A stretch of DNA of 47,890 nt from Paratractidigestivibacter sp963630635 (GCA_963630635.1 CAVGOA010000015.1:1-47890), one strand, 5' to 3'; shown: positions 41,556-47,890, numbered from the stretch's first letter. Program-made: numbers and translations. The notes: generated by a model not told the origin, from the sequence alone.

Positions 41556-42039
41556 CGAAAGAGTCCTTCTGCTGGATACCAACGTGTGGCTCAGCAATTA
41601 TCTTCCGAGCCGTCCCAATCACGACCTGGCTAAAGAGCTGGTTGCGAATGCGCTTGCGAAGAACGTGACGCTGCTCTATCCCATCCATTCTGCAAACGAC
41701 ATCTTCTATATCGTCGCGTCCGATATGAAGAAACTGTACCGCATGGAGAACGACGGTGAGATGAACTCTAGGGTGGCTTCCGCTGCTAATGCGGCAGCCT
41801 GGGGATGCATCAACAACTTGGGAGAAGTGGCACTGGCGGTGGGGGCCGACCTCAGCGACGTTTGGGTCGCTCAAAAGCAGCGCCGCCTGCACTCGGATTT
41901 CGAGGACGACATGGTCATCGCGGCAGCGGTGAGAAGCAAGGCCGATCTTCTCGTCACCGAGGACAAAAAGCTCGCGGTAAACGCACCAGTGGCCACGGCC
42001 AGCGTGGCCAAGGCGCTGGAGTGGCTGGAGAGCCTTTAG
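41548..42039 (+). CDS. PIN-domain toxin ribonuclease
   Basis: 163 residues. PIN fold: LLLDTNVWLSN (first acidic residue), a conserved central region, and DFEDDMVIAAAVRSKADLLV followed by TEDKKL (the acidic cluster that binds Mg/Mn and the closing T-x-D). In VapC-type systems such proteins cleave tRNA or rRNA when the antitoxin is lost. Here the partner looks like RelB rather than a typical VapB, a mixed pairing found in gut anaerobes. It is translationally coupled to the antitoxin. Confidence 0.9.
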   Translation: MSDERVLLLDTNVWLSNYLPSRPNHDLAKELVANALAKNVTLLYPIHSANDIFYIVASDMKKLYRMENDGEMNSRVASAANAAAWGCINNLGEVALAVGADLSDVWVAQKQRRLHSDFEDDMVIAAAVRSKADLLVTEDKKLAVNAPVATASVAKALEWLESL

Positions 42040-42051
42040 GCCTCCGCGGTT

Positions 42052-42639
42052 TTACTCCATCCCGTCGAAGCCGGTCTGGCGCAGGGCCTCGTAAAGCACG
42101 ATGGCGGCCGAGTTCGAGAGGTTCAAAGCACTGATCTGGTAGTCGTCGGGATTGATGAAGTTGCCGCAGATGTCCTGGCGAAGGATGGGGTGGTCACAGG
42201 CCTTGCCCACCGGCTCTTTCCAGGCCTCGGCGTCAGTGATGGTGGCGGCGTCGGGCAACATGGGGATCCGCTCGCAGCGCTCGGGTGCCTGGGCCAAAAG
42301 CTCCTCGGGGATGCCCGAGGACTCCTTGCCAAACACCAGGTAGTCGCCATCGGCATATGTGGCCTGGGAATAGGTGCGCCGGGCCTTTTTGGTAAGAAAG
42401 TGCAGGCGCGTGTCGTCCGTCTTTAGAGCGTTTCTCGCCAAGAAGTCCTGCCAGCCGTCGTACGTTGTCACGTTAAGGCTTCGCCAGTAGCCCAGGCCCG
42501 CACGGTGCAGCATGTGGTCCTCAAGCGAGAAGCCCATTGGCCCAATAAGGTGCAGGTGAGAGCCGGTGACAACGCAGGTGCGGCCGATGTTTCCGGTGTT
42601 GGCGGGGATTTCTGGTTCAAAGAGAACAACGTTAAACAC
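42052..42639 (-). CDS. trmL: tRNA (cytidine/uridine-34 2'-O)-methyltransferase, TrmL/SPOUT
   Basis: 195 residues. Signatures: NVVLFEPEIPANTGNIGRTC, LHLIGPMGFSLEDHMLHRAG then LGYW, YLVFGKESSGIPEELL, and ALNLSNSAAIVLYEALRQTG, forming the SPOUT knot SAM site. TrmL from E. coli is ~157 residues; the extra length comes largely from a ~40-residue insertion (about 130-170, PDAATITDAEAWKEPVGKAC onward) just before the knot. It starts with GTG after GAAAGG. It is convergent with the PIN gene (12 bp apart, no clear terminator) and divergent from the HAD gene. Confidence 0.93.
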   Translation of the reverse strand: MFNVVLFEPEIPANTGNIGRTCVVTGSHLHLIGPMGFSLEDHMLHRAGLGYWRSLNVTTYDGWQDFLARNALKTDDTRLHFLTKKARRTYSQATYADGDYLVFGKESSGIPEELLAQAPERCERIPMLPDAATITDAEAWKEPVGKACDHPILRQDICGNFINPDDYQISALNLSNSAAIVLYEALRQTGFDGME

Positions 42640-42724
42640 AGGCGGGCCTTTCGGGGTAATAATGTTGAACGTTGCTCATTTTAGCTGCCGCGTCGCGCGG
42701 CAGACCTCAGACGCTAGGTGCCGC

Positions 42725-43552
42725 ATGATAAAACTTTTTGCTTCTGACCTCGATGGAACCCTTTTCAACGCCATGCACACGGTTGACCCCGTGATTTTGT
42801 CGGCCATCCGCAAGGTGCGCGCCGCTGGTTGTCACTTTAGCGTGGCCACGGGCCGCACCCTGCGTGATAACAAGGCCTTTGGCTTTGAGGGAAACGTCGC
42901 GGCAGTGTGCGCCAATGGCTCTATCGTGCTGGACGAGCAAGGCCAGATAGCTCGCTTTTGCGCCATTGACCAGGGCGTCATTGAAGAGCTTACAACGCGA
43001 TTCTCTCACGTGGCCTTTGACTACGTGGGCGAGAAGCACACCTATCACATGTTTAGCGAGGCCGAGCACCTGGCCGTCTTTGCCAACCAGCCCTGGTACG
43101 CCAAGATTCGCCTGCGCGGCATGAGCATCGTGGGTGCGCCCGAGAACGTCTATGACTGCACGCCCGCCCAGGTGATGGCCGACCGCATCTGCAAGGTCAA
43201 CGCGCATCTCAAAGACCCGGCAGAAATCGCGGCGGTCAACGAGTTCATAGCCGAGAAGAGCGACTTTATTGTCAACGCACCCTTTGATCCCTCGATGGTC
43301 GAGCTCACGGCTAAAGGCGTCAACAAGGGCGAAGCCGTGGCGTGGCTGGCCAACTACCTGGGCTTATCCGAAGATGAGGTCGCGGTCTACGGCGACGGCG
43401 GCAACGACATTGAGATGCTCGAGCGCTTTGACCACGCCTACGCCACCTCCAACGGCAGCGATGCGGCCAAGAAGGCGGCGGGCAACGTCATTGGCAGCTG
43501 CACGTTCCACGCCGTGCCGCGCCACATGGTGGCTACGCTGCGCCAGGGGTAG
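42725..43552 (+). CDS. HAD-superfamily hydrolase, Cof subfamily
   Basis: 275 residues. Type IIB HAD phosphatase: motif I FASDLDGTLF (nucleophile Asp), motif II FSVATGRTL, motif III Lys in GVNKGEAVAWL, motif IV VYGDGGNDIEML. Family members dephosphorylate sugar phosphates, FMN or PLP; the substrate is not predictable here. The start at 42725 follows CTAGGTG. The frame upstream is open but runs into the divergent trmL promoter region. Confidence 0.93.
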   Translation: MIKLFASDLDGTLFNAMHTVDPVILSAIRKVRAAGCHFSVATGRTLRDNKAFGFEGNVAAVCANGSIVLDEQGQIARFCAIDQGVIEELTTRFSHVAFDYVGEKHTYHMFSEAEHLAVFANQPWYAKIRLRGMSIVGAPENVYDCTPAQVMADRICKVNAHLKDPAEIAAVNEFIAEKSDFIVNAPFDPSMVELTAKGVNKGEAVAWLANYLGLSEDEVAVYGDGGNDIEMLERFDHAYATSNGSDAAKKAAGNVIGSCTFHAVPRHMVATLRQG

Positions 43553-43597
43553 GGCGGGGCGCGGCGCCTGCTCGCAAGGGCTTCTCGCCGACCGCTC

Positions 43598-43723
43598 TCC
43601 TTGAAATTTGAACGTTTCTCTCGACTTCTTGGTTGAGTTCAATTTCTGCGTGCTATAGTGCCCTCAGCACACGCGCAAAATTGAACTTCTCGGCGTCAAG
43701 CACGCTCAGAAATTGAACTAACG
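43598..43723. promoter_or_regulatory. Operator-like GAAATTGAAC repeats and promoter of the XRE-aminotransferase
   Basis: Four related AT-rich boxes: TTGAAATTTGAAC around 43601, GTTCAATTTC around 43638, AAAATTGAAC around 43677 and GAAATTGAAC around 43709. The outer pair AGTTCAATTTCTG...CGTG and CACG...CAGAAATTGAACT form an inverted repeat across the region. A -10, TATAGT (43654-43659), lies between, and the last box abuts the ribosome-binding site. This suits autorepression by the XRE domain of the gene it precedes. Confidence 0.65.
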
Positions 43724-43732
43724 GAGAAGCCC

Positions 43733-45247
43733 ATGGCTTACAGCACGTTCCAAAAGCGCCTTAAACAGGCCATGCAAGAGGCAGGCCTTAAGCAGTCAGA
43801 CCTAATACGTCTGGCCGCAACCGATGGCGTGAAGCTTGGAAAAAGCCAGGTCAGCCAGTATGTAAGCGGCAAAGTGGTGCCCAGAAAAGACACCGTTGCG
43901 TATCTCGCCAAGCTGTTTGGCGTCTCGCCCGGCTGGCTTTTGGGGCAAGAGCCCGATAAATCCGCAGCGAATTTGGCGCAGGCAGCGGCCGCGCCTCAAG
44001 CAGTAAAGACCACCGTCAAAGAGGGAGCACCCATGCGTCAGTTCAACAAGTCATCCAAGCTCGACAACGTTTTGTACGACGTCCGCGGCCCGGTGGTCGA
44101 TGAGGCTGCCCGCATGGAAGAAAACGGCGCCCGCATCTTGAAGCTCAACATTGGCAACCCCGCGCCCTTTGGCTTCCGCGCCCCTGACGAGGTCGTTTAC
44201 GACATGCGCCACCAGCTTCCCGAGTGCGAGGGCTACTCAGATTCGCGCGGCTTGTTTGCTGCCCGCAAGGCCATCATGCAGTACGCTCAGTTGCGCAACA
44301 TCGCAGGCGTCGACATGAAGAACATCTATACCGGCAACGGCGTCAGTGAGTTGATTCAACTTTCTATGCACGCTCTTCTCGACAACGGCGACGAAGTTTT
44401 GATTCCCAGCCCCGATTACCCGCTGTGGACCGCCTGCGTGACCCTTGCTGGCGGCAACCCCGTGCACTATATCTGCGACGAGCAAAACGAGTGGAACCCC
44501 GACCTTGAGGACATCGAGAAGAAGGTCACCCCGGCCACCAAGGCCATCGTCGTGATCAACCCCAACAACCCCACGGGCGCCGTTTACTCGCGCGAGATCT
44601 TGGACGGCATTGTCGAGATTGCCCGCAAGCACCAGCTCATGATCTTTGCCGACGAGATCTACGACCGTCTGATTATGGACGGCTACCAGCACATTTCCAT
44701 CGCTTCGCTGGCGCCCGACCTGCCGTGCGTTACCTTCTCGGGCCTCTCGAAGAGCCACATGGTGTGCGGCTATCGCGTGGGCTGGATGATTCTCTCGGGC
44801 AACTTGGTCTGCATGCAGGACTTCATTTTGGGCATCAACATGCTTTCTAACATGCGCCTGTGCTCCAACGTGCCGGCGCAGTCCATCGTGCAGACGGCCC
44901 TTGGCGGGTATCAATCTGTTAACGAGTACATCCGCCCCGGCGGCCGTGTCTACGAGCAGCGCAACTATGTTTACGAGGCCTTGAACCAGATTGACGGCAT
45001 CACGGCCGTGAAGCCCAAGGCGGCGTTCTACATCTTCCCCAAGATGGACGTCAAGAAGTTCAATATCACCGACGACGAGCAGTTTGCCCTTGACCTTCTC
45101 CACCAAAAGAAGATCTTGATCACGCGTGGTGGCGGCTTTAACTGGGCAGAGCCCGACCACTTCCGTATTGTCTACCTGCCGCGCATGGAGGTCTTGAAGG
45201 AGTCCATGGAAGACCTGGCCGATTTCTTTGCCCACTATCGCCAGTAG
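43733..45247 (+). CDS. Fusion of XRE-type DNA-binding domain with class I aminotransferase (AlaA-like)
   Basis: 504 residues. Residues about 5-65 are an XRE/Cro helix-turn-helix (LKQSDLIRLAATDGVKLGKS then QVSQYVSGKVVP). An Ala-rich linker follows (about 75-98), then a complete fold-type I aminotransferase: LNIGNPAPFGF, YSDSRGLFAARKAI, GVSELIQLSMHALL, PSPDYPLW, INPNNPTGAVYS, DEIYDRLIMDG, and the PLP lysine in FSGLSKSHMVCGYRVGW (Lys340). The catalytic part is closest to AlaA/YugH-type alanine aminotransferases. The arrangement parallels MocR regulators (GntR HTH plus aminotransferase), but with an unrelated HTH and an apparently intact active site, so it may be both enzyme and repressor. A GGAGAAG site precedes the ATG, and operator-like repeats lie directly upstream. 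Confidence 0.93.
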   Translation: MAYSTFQKRLKQAMQEAGLKQSDLIRLAATDGVKLGKSQVSQYVSGKVVPRKDTVAYLAKLFGVSPGWLLGQEPDKSAANLAQAAAAPQAVKTTVKEGAPMRQFNKSSKLDNVLYDVRGPVVDEAARMEENGARILKLNIGNPAPFGFRAPDEVVYDMRHQLPECEGYSDSRGLFAARKAIMQYAQLRNIAGVDMKNIYTGNGVSELIQLSMHALLDNGDEVLIPSPDYPLWTACVTLAGGNPVHYICDEQNEWNPDLEDIEKKVTPATKAIVVINPNNPTGAVYSREILDGIVEIARKHQLMIFADEIYDRLIMDGYQHISIASLAPDLPCVTFSGLSKSHMVCGYRVGWMILSGNLVCMQDFILGINMLSNMRLCSNVPAQSIVQTALGGYQSVNEYIRPGGRVYEQRNYVYEALNQIDGITAVKPKAAFYIFPKMDVKKFNITDDEQFALDLLHQKKILITRGGGFNWAEPDHFRIVYLPRMEVLKESMEDLADFFAHYRQ

Positions 45248-45250
45248 GCG

Positions 45251-45577
45251 CTACGCCACGACTGTCTTGTAATAGGCGCCAAAGTCGGCCAGTGAATCAA
45301 TGACGGGCAGCATCTTTTGGCCCAGCTCGGTCAGGCCGTACTCGACGCGCGGCGGGTTCTCGCCGTAATCGCGGCGAAAAATCAGTCCGTCGGCCTCGAG
45401 CTGGCGCAGGCTGTCGGTAAGAACCTTCTGCGAGACGCCCTGTAGGTCGCGGCGCAGCTCGTTGAAGCGCCATGACCGTACGCGCAGGTTGCGGATGATG
45501 AGCAGTTTCCATTTGCCGCCCACAAGCGCGACCGCCGTGGCAACGGGGCACTCGGGCAGTTGGTCTTTGGTCATCAT
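45251..45577 (-). CDS. HxlR-family transcriptional regulator
   Basis: 108 residues. Winged HTH of the HxlR type: CPVATAVALVGGKWKLLIIR, RRDLQGVSQKVLTDSLRQLE, and a wing with GENPPRVEYGLTELG. The single N-terminal cysteine (CPVATAV) is the residue that senses electrophiles or redox state in several members. The start at 45577 follows GAGGAA; the frame runs on upstream across the intergenic operator and is not used. Divergent from a cupin gene, the typical regulator/target layout for this family. It converges with the XRE-aminotransferase with only 3 bp between. Confidence 0.93.
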   Translation of the reverse strand: MMTKDQLPECPVATAVALVGGKWKLLIIRNLRVRSWRFNELRRDLQGVSQKVLTDSLRQLEADGLIFRRDYGENPPRVEYGLTELGQKMLPVIDSLADFGAYYKTVVA

Positions 45578-45617
45578 GGCGGGTTCCTCTCGCTGGATTT
45601 GCGCGGTGCTTTGGATA

Positions 45618-45645
45618 AGTACGTAGTTACATAAAAGTGCGTACT
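45618..45645. promoter_or_regulatory. Putative HxlR operator
   Basis: Inverted repeat AGTACG-N16-CGTACT in the AT-rich divergent region between the HxlR-type gene and the cupin gene. Confidence 0.5.
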
Positions 45646-45650
45646 CGAAA

Positions 45651-45678
45651 TTGCATGTGCTCTGACGTTGAATATAAC
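45651..45678 (+). promoter_or_regulatory. Putative promoter of the cupin gene
   Basis: TTGCAT, 16-bp spacer, TATAAC, 50 bp upstream of the cupin start and immediately beside the putative HxlR operator. Confidence 0.6.
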
Positions 45679-45727
45679 CCAAGCAAGGACTTCTTGCGAG
45701 GAATCTTCGTTAGAGAGAGGAACCACA

Positions 45728-46081
45728 ATGGCAAATTACGCGAAGACTGCTGCTGGCAATGAGGCCCGCGTCGAGCTGCACGACGCTCTGGGACTTACCG
45801 GCGCCGAGGTGAGCATCAACCGCCTGCCCGCGGGCGCCGGCGTGCCCTTTGTTCACGCGCACAAAGAGAACGAAGAGATCTACGGCGTTCTTGAGGGCCG
45901 CGGTTCGGCCGTGATCGACGGCGAGAAGATCGAGCTTGCGGCCGGCGACTGGCTTCGCGTCGCGCCCGCGGCCAAGCGCCAGTTTAGTGCGGCCGAAGAC
46001 GAGGGTATTGCCTATGTCTGCATCCAGGTGAAGCAGGGTTCTCTCGCCGCCTTCACCGCCGCCGACGCCATCATGTGCTAG
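45728..46081 (+). CDS. Small cupin-domain protein
   Basis: 117 residues, one cupin barrel. Motif 1 is FVHAHKENEEIYGVLEGRGS (His-x-His...Glu, metal ligands) and motif 2 is AAGDWLRVAPAAKRQF, where the usual His is replaced. It belongs to the family often controlled by HxlR regulators and linked to detoxification or quinone/redox stress; no specific substrate is inferable. AGAGAGGAACC precedes the ATG. A small hairpin GGCAC...GTGCC followed by TTTTT (46201-46223) may terminate it. Confidence 0.9.
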   Translation: MANYAKTAAGNEARVELHDALGLTGAEVSINRLPAGAGVPFVHAHKENEEIYGVLEGRGSAVIDGEKIELAAGDWLRVAPAAKRQFSAAEDEGIAYVCIQVKQGSLAAFTAADAIMC

Positions 46082-46121
46082 CGGCATTCGTTGCGAGGTT
46101 CTTCTCGCCCCAAGAAATTCG

Positions 46122-46202
46122 CCGTTCTCTGTAGGTGAGAGCGGCGAATCTTGTATAAAGAGCCATTCTCTGTACAGAGAAGGCGAGAAATTCTGGAAAC
46201 GG
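46122..46202 (+). repeat. Direct repeat bracketing the low-GC cassette, left copy
   Basis: 81 bp found again at 47810-47890, differing at only one position that I can see (AGGCGAG versus AGGCAAG). It contains the perfect 16-bp palindrome TTCTCTGTACAGAGAA (46166-46181). The left copy also has a 12-bp hairpin with one G-U pair, TTCGCCGTTCTC / GAGAGCGGCGAA (46118-46148). Weaker similarity extends about 20 bp further left. Further TTCTCTG/CAGAGAA units follow at about 46205. Confidence 0.92.
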
Positions 46203-46223
46203 CACAGAGAACGGTGCCTTTTT
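46201..46223 (+). terminator. Small terminator-like hairpin
   Basis: GGCAC / GTGCC with an 8-nt loop followed by TTTTT, downstream of the cupin gene and immediately after the left repeat copy. The stem is short, so confidence is modest. Confidence 0.45.
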
Positions 46224-46258
46224 GAGTAGGGGAGCGAAACTCACCGACCAGTGTTTTA

Positions 46259-46741
46259 TCAGTTCGGACTGATCAGGCTGCTAAGTTCGTCAACTATATT
46301 GTCGGACTCTAGATCTAGGTCGATCTTGGTGAAAGTCCCGTTCTCTTTAAAGTGGATGATGGCGGGAACTGTTGGTATGTCGTACAGAGCTCTGAAATTT
46401 GATAGTTCGGAGTCGGTTTCTGTATTCGTGCTGTCTAGATAGAATATCTCCAGTCCTTTATCCGCAGAGACCTCTTGCAACGACGGAGCTAACTTTCTGC
46501 ACCATTCGCATGTCGGCCTGCCAACGAATAGAAGAAAGTCTGCTCCTGCCGAAATCTTGGAATTCGTCTCCTCAACAGTTAACTCGCTGAAGTTGCTAAT
46601 GGCGTTCATGTATCCAATGAGCTCGAGCCTGAGAAGTCCGTCATTCGCGTTTGAGTTGGAAGGCTCTTGTTTAATTTGAATTGGCGTCTCGCTCGTTGTA
46701 TCAGCTTTTCTCTCACATCCATTTAGCGGTATTTCCAGCAA
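46259..46741 (-). CDS. Thioredoxin-like lipoprotein with CEWC motif; start disrupted
   Basis: 160 residues from a TTG at 46741. Thioredoxin fold with LLFVGRPTCEWCRKLAPSLQ (CxxC at Cys78/Cys81), FYLDSTN, and cis-Pro motif YDIPTVPAIIHF. The wording FVGRPTCEWCRKLAP is close to bacteriocin-transport accessory proteins and other extracytoplasmic thioredoxins. The frame continues upstream as RRLCRIAIILLALLLEIPLN-GC, a typical lipoprotein signal with Cys as lipidation site, but it has no start codon: an ATG at 46785-46783 is out of frame by one base (ATGAACGG where ATGAAACGG would give MKRRLCRI...). So either a one-base deletion (mutation, sequencing error or phase variation) has broken the start, or a rare codon is used. 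GC content is lower than in the neighbours. Confidence 0.75.
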   Translation of the reverse strand: MLEIPLNGCERKADTTSETPIQIKQEPSNSNANDGLLRLELIGYMNAISNFSELTVEETNSKISAGADFLLFVGRPTCEWCRKLAPSLQEVSADKGLEIFYLDSTNTETDSELSNFRALYDIPTVPAIIHFKENGTFTKIDLDLESDNIVDELSSLISPN

Positions 46742-46828
46742 AAGAGCCAGCAGGATGATGGCGATACGGCAGAGGCGCCGTTCATGATGAATTTGGAACC
46801 GCTTGTCCGTGTCTGTTACCTCTGCTCT

Positions 46829-46846
46829 ATTCAGACTTTATTCAGA
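46829..46846 (+). promoter_or_regulatory. 11-bp-spaced direct repeats upstream of the secreted-protein gene
   Basis: ATTCAGA at 46829 and again at 46840, exactly one helical turn apart, in the 173-bp region between the divergent lipoprotein and secreted-protein genes. A possible activator site; no -35/-10 pair can be assigned with confidence. Confidence 0.3.
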
Positions 46847-46914
46847 AGGGAACATTTAGTTTAAGCCGGTATATGCCCATATCGATCGAGACAAATGAAG
46901 ATCGGAGGCCTGTC

Positions 46915-47487
46915 ATGAAGCGATTGTTTGGTGTCTTGCCGTGTTTTATCCTGGGAGTCATCTTGATGTTGCCAGCTATTGGATATGCAGCCGAGACGAG
47001 CATTTACGCTCCATTCAGCAATTTCGAGGAACTTTATAACGAATACATGGATGCTGTAGGGGAGGGGGATGTTGAGCGCCAGGAGTGGCTGTTGAATATA
47101 GGCGAATCTAGTCTTAATCGTGAAATTGAGCTCGGCGAGGAAGCTTTGGCAAACGTTGCGATGCCTTCATACAATGCGGATGAGCTGTATTGGATTGGTC
47201 AGTTTCCCAATTACTTTTACTATGGGACATGGAAGTACAACGACCAAGGGCTCCCGAACTTGGCTTTAGGGCCGATTAACACAGGTATATGGTCGTCAGC
47301 CGATACGGCAAATGGATGGAACGCGACCTATACGAAATTCCGCAATGATTCGCAGTGGGCAAATAAAAACGTTGCGTGTATGAAAGAGCAATTCTATTGT
47401 CACGCGCGTCCCATTTATTCGACCGTTGCTGGGGAATGGAACATCGAACCTTGGAAAACTTCCATGAACCCGATTACCTGTAACTAA
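46915..47487 (+). CDS. Secreted aromatic-rich protein, C-terminus resembling DUF2599
   Basis: 190 residues. Clear Sec signal peptide (about 1-26, IGYAAETS). An acidic helical segment (about 30-75), then an aromatic-rich segment (YWIGQFPNYFYYGTWKYN), and a C-terminal block MKEQFYCHARPIYS...EWNIEPWKTSMNPITCN. The M-x-x-QF-x-CH plus WNIEPW and terminal CN pattern is what I recall of the actinobacterial secreted DUF2599 family; this needs a profile search. The two cysteines could form one disulfide, which would fit the thioredoxin-like lipoprotein encoded divergently. The start at 46915 is preceded by GGAGG with 6-nt spacing; an upstream ATG at 46873 adds a non-signal extension. Codon use is AT-richer than the rest of the window, suggesting acquisition. 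Function unknown. Confidence 0.8.
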   Translation: MKRLFGVLPCFILGVILMLPAIGYAAETSIYAPFSNFEELYNEYMDAVGEGDVERQEWLLNIGESSLNREIELGEEALANVAMPSYNADELYWIGQFPNYFYYGTWKYNDQGLPNLALGPINTGIWSSADTANGWNATYTKFRNDSQWANKNVACMKEQFYCHARPIYSTVAGEWNIEPWKTSMNPITCN

Positions 47488-47492
47488 CGACT

Positions 47493-47822
47493 ATGGCTGC
47501 AATTTTCTATGACACCTTGATTTATATGGGAGCCGCATGTGGGCTTGCGTCGATTTTGCTGACGCTTGCGTGCTTTATCGGCCGCAGGCGTTGGACAAGG
47601 AATCGCTTGGTATTTGGCGTTGTGCTCGAACTTGTGCTGTGCTCGGTTTGCTCTGTATGTGTTATGTGGTCTATTGCCGTGGACGTGCAGGAGGGCGACT
47701 GGCAGACGCTTATTGATACTGTTCCATATTGGGCAGCCTGCCTTGCCGGCGTAGTTGCATTTGGCACGGTTCTTGGAGTGGCGGTTCTTTCTTCGCCCAA
47801 AGAAATGGACCGTTCTCTGTAG
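47493..47822 (+). CDS. Small membrane protein (about three helices)
   Basis: 109 residues with hydrophobic segments about 7-28, 40-62 and 78-98. It begins 5 nt after the stop of the secreted-protein gene without its own good ribosome-binding site, so it is probably translationally coupled. Small multi-helix proteins in this position often protect against or help export the neighbouring secreted product, but there is no family match I recognise. The last residues MDRSL and the stop TAG are supplied by the right-hand copy of the flanking repeat (from 47810), so the original C-terminus may have been different. Confidence 0.7.
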   Translation: MAAIFYDTLIYMGAACGLASILLTLACFIGRRRWTRNRLVFGVVLELVLCSVCSVCVMWSIAVDVQEGDWQTLIDTVPYWAACLAGVVAFGTVLGVAVLSSPKEMDRSL

Positions 47823-47890
47823 GTGAGAGCGGCGAATCTTGTATAAAGAGCCATTCTCTGTACAGAGAAGGCAAGAAATTCTGGAAACGG
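47810..47890 (+). repeat. Direct repeat bracketing the low-GC cassette, right copy (continues past window)
   Basis: Second copy of the 46122-46202 repeat, including TTCTCTGTACAGAGAA at 47854-47869. It lacks the outer left arm of the hairpin present in the left copy because that position is coding sequence of the membrane-protein gene. It runs to the end of the window, so its full length is unknown. Confidence 0.92.

Overview
The window looks like the chromosome of a high-GC, anaerobic, gut-type actinobacterium, most likely class Coriobacteriia (Olsenella/Collinsella/Atopobium-like). I infer this from the base composition together with pyruvate formate-lyase and its activase, an FNR-type regulator with N-terminal cysteines, and large surface proteins whose sorting signals end in TGD rather than the canonical LPXTG. 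This assignment is inference. Two assembly gaps (runs of N) lie at 22530-22794 and 26900-27545.

Layout. 0-15 kb: a CPBP membrane protease, a LuxR-type regulator, a 2156-residue pilin/adhesin-like surface protein, then a two-gene operon of a membrane-anchored Ntn (C45-like) hydrolase and a 1505-residue Tat-exported, wall-anchored protein. A nearly identical 30-bp element sits about 65 bp upstream of both the adhesin gene and the hydrolase operon. 15-21 kb: an unrecognised gene framed by two inverted copies of a ~138-bp palindromic extragenic element, then a stress-signalling block: STAS antagonist, membrane SpoIIE-type phosphatase with its own kinase-like domain, a RelA/SpoT-type alarmone synthetase, and an abutting stand-alone HD alarmone hydrolase. 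21-30 kb: malic enzyme (cut by a gap), uracil-DNA glycosylase (cut by the same gap), LysR regulator, solute-binding lipoprotein, sensor-fused MscS channel (interrupted by a gap), RsmJ, a YhbY-like protein and RlmH. 30-38 kb, mostly minus strand: pflB, pflA, an FNR homologue, a CobW GTPase, an HD protein, a CmpB-family membrane protein and endonuclease III. A 9/10 match to the FNR box lies upstream of pflA at the expected class II position. 38-46 kb: a deformylase-like protein lacking its catalytic Glu, a wall-anchored papain-like protease, a RelB-like/PIN toxin-antitoxin pair, TrmL, a HAD phosphatase, an XRE-aminotransferase fusion with its own operator-like repeats, and a divergent HxlR/cupin pair. 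46-47.9 kb: a visibly AT-richer cassette of three genes (thioredoxin-like lipoprotein, secreted aromatic-rich protein, small membrane protein) bracketed by direct copies of an 81-bp or longer repeat.

The best candidates for something undescribed are (1) the repeat-bracketed low-GC cassette at the right edge, which has the shape of a secreted effector, a membrane partner and a redox helper; (2) the stress locus that puts alarmone synthetase, alarmone hydrolase and a SpoIIE/STAS partner-switch in one block; (3) a set of extragenic hairpin elements that have different outer stems but a common inner core; and (4) a 9-bp word (GGCGAGAAG and its complement) that is heavily over-represented in coding and non-coding DNA. 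No sortase, CRISPR array, tRNA, rRNA or transposase was seen in the window.
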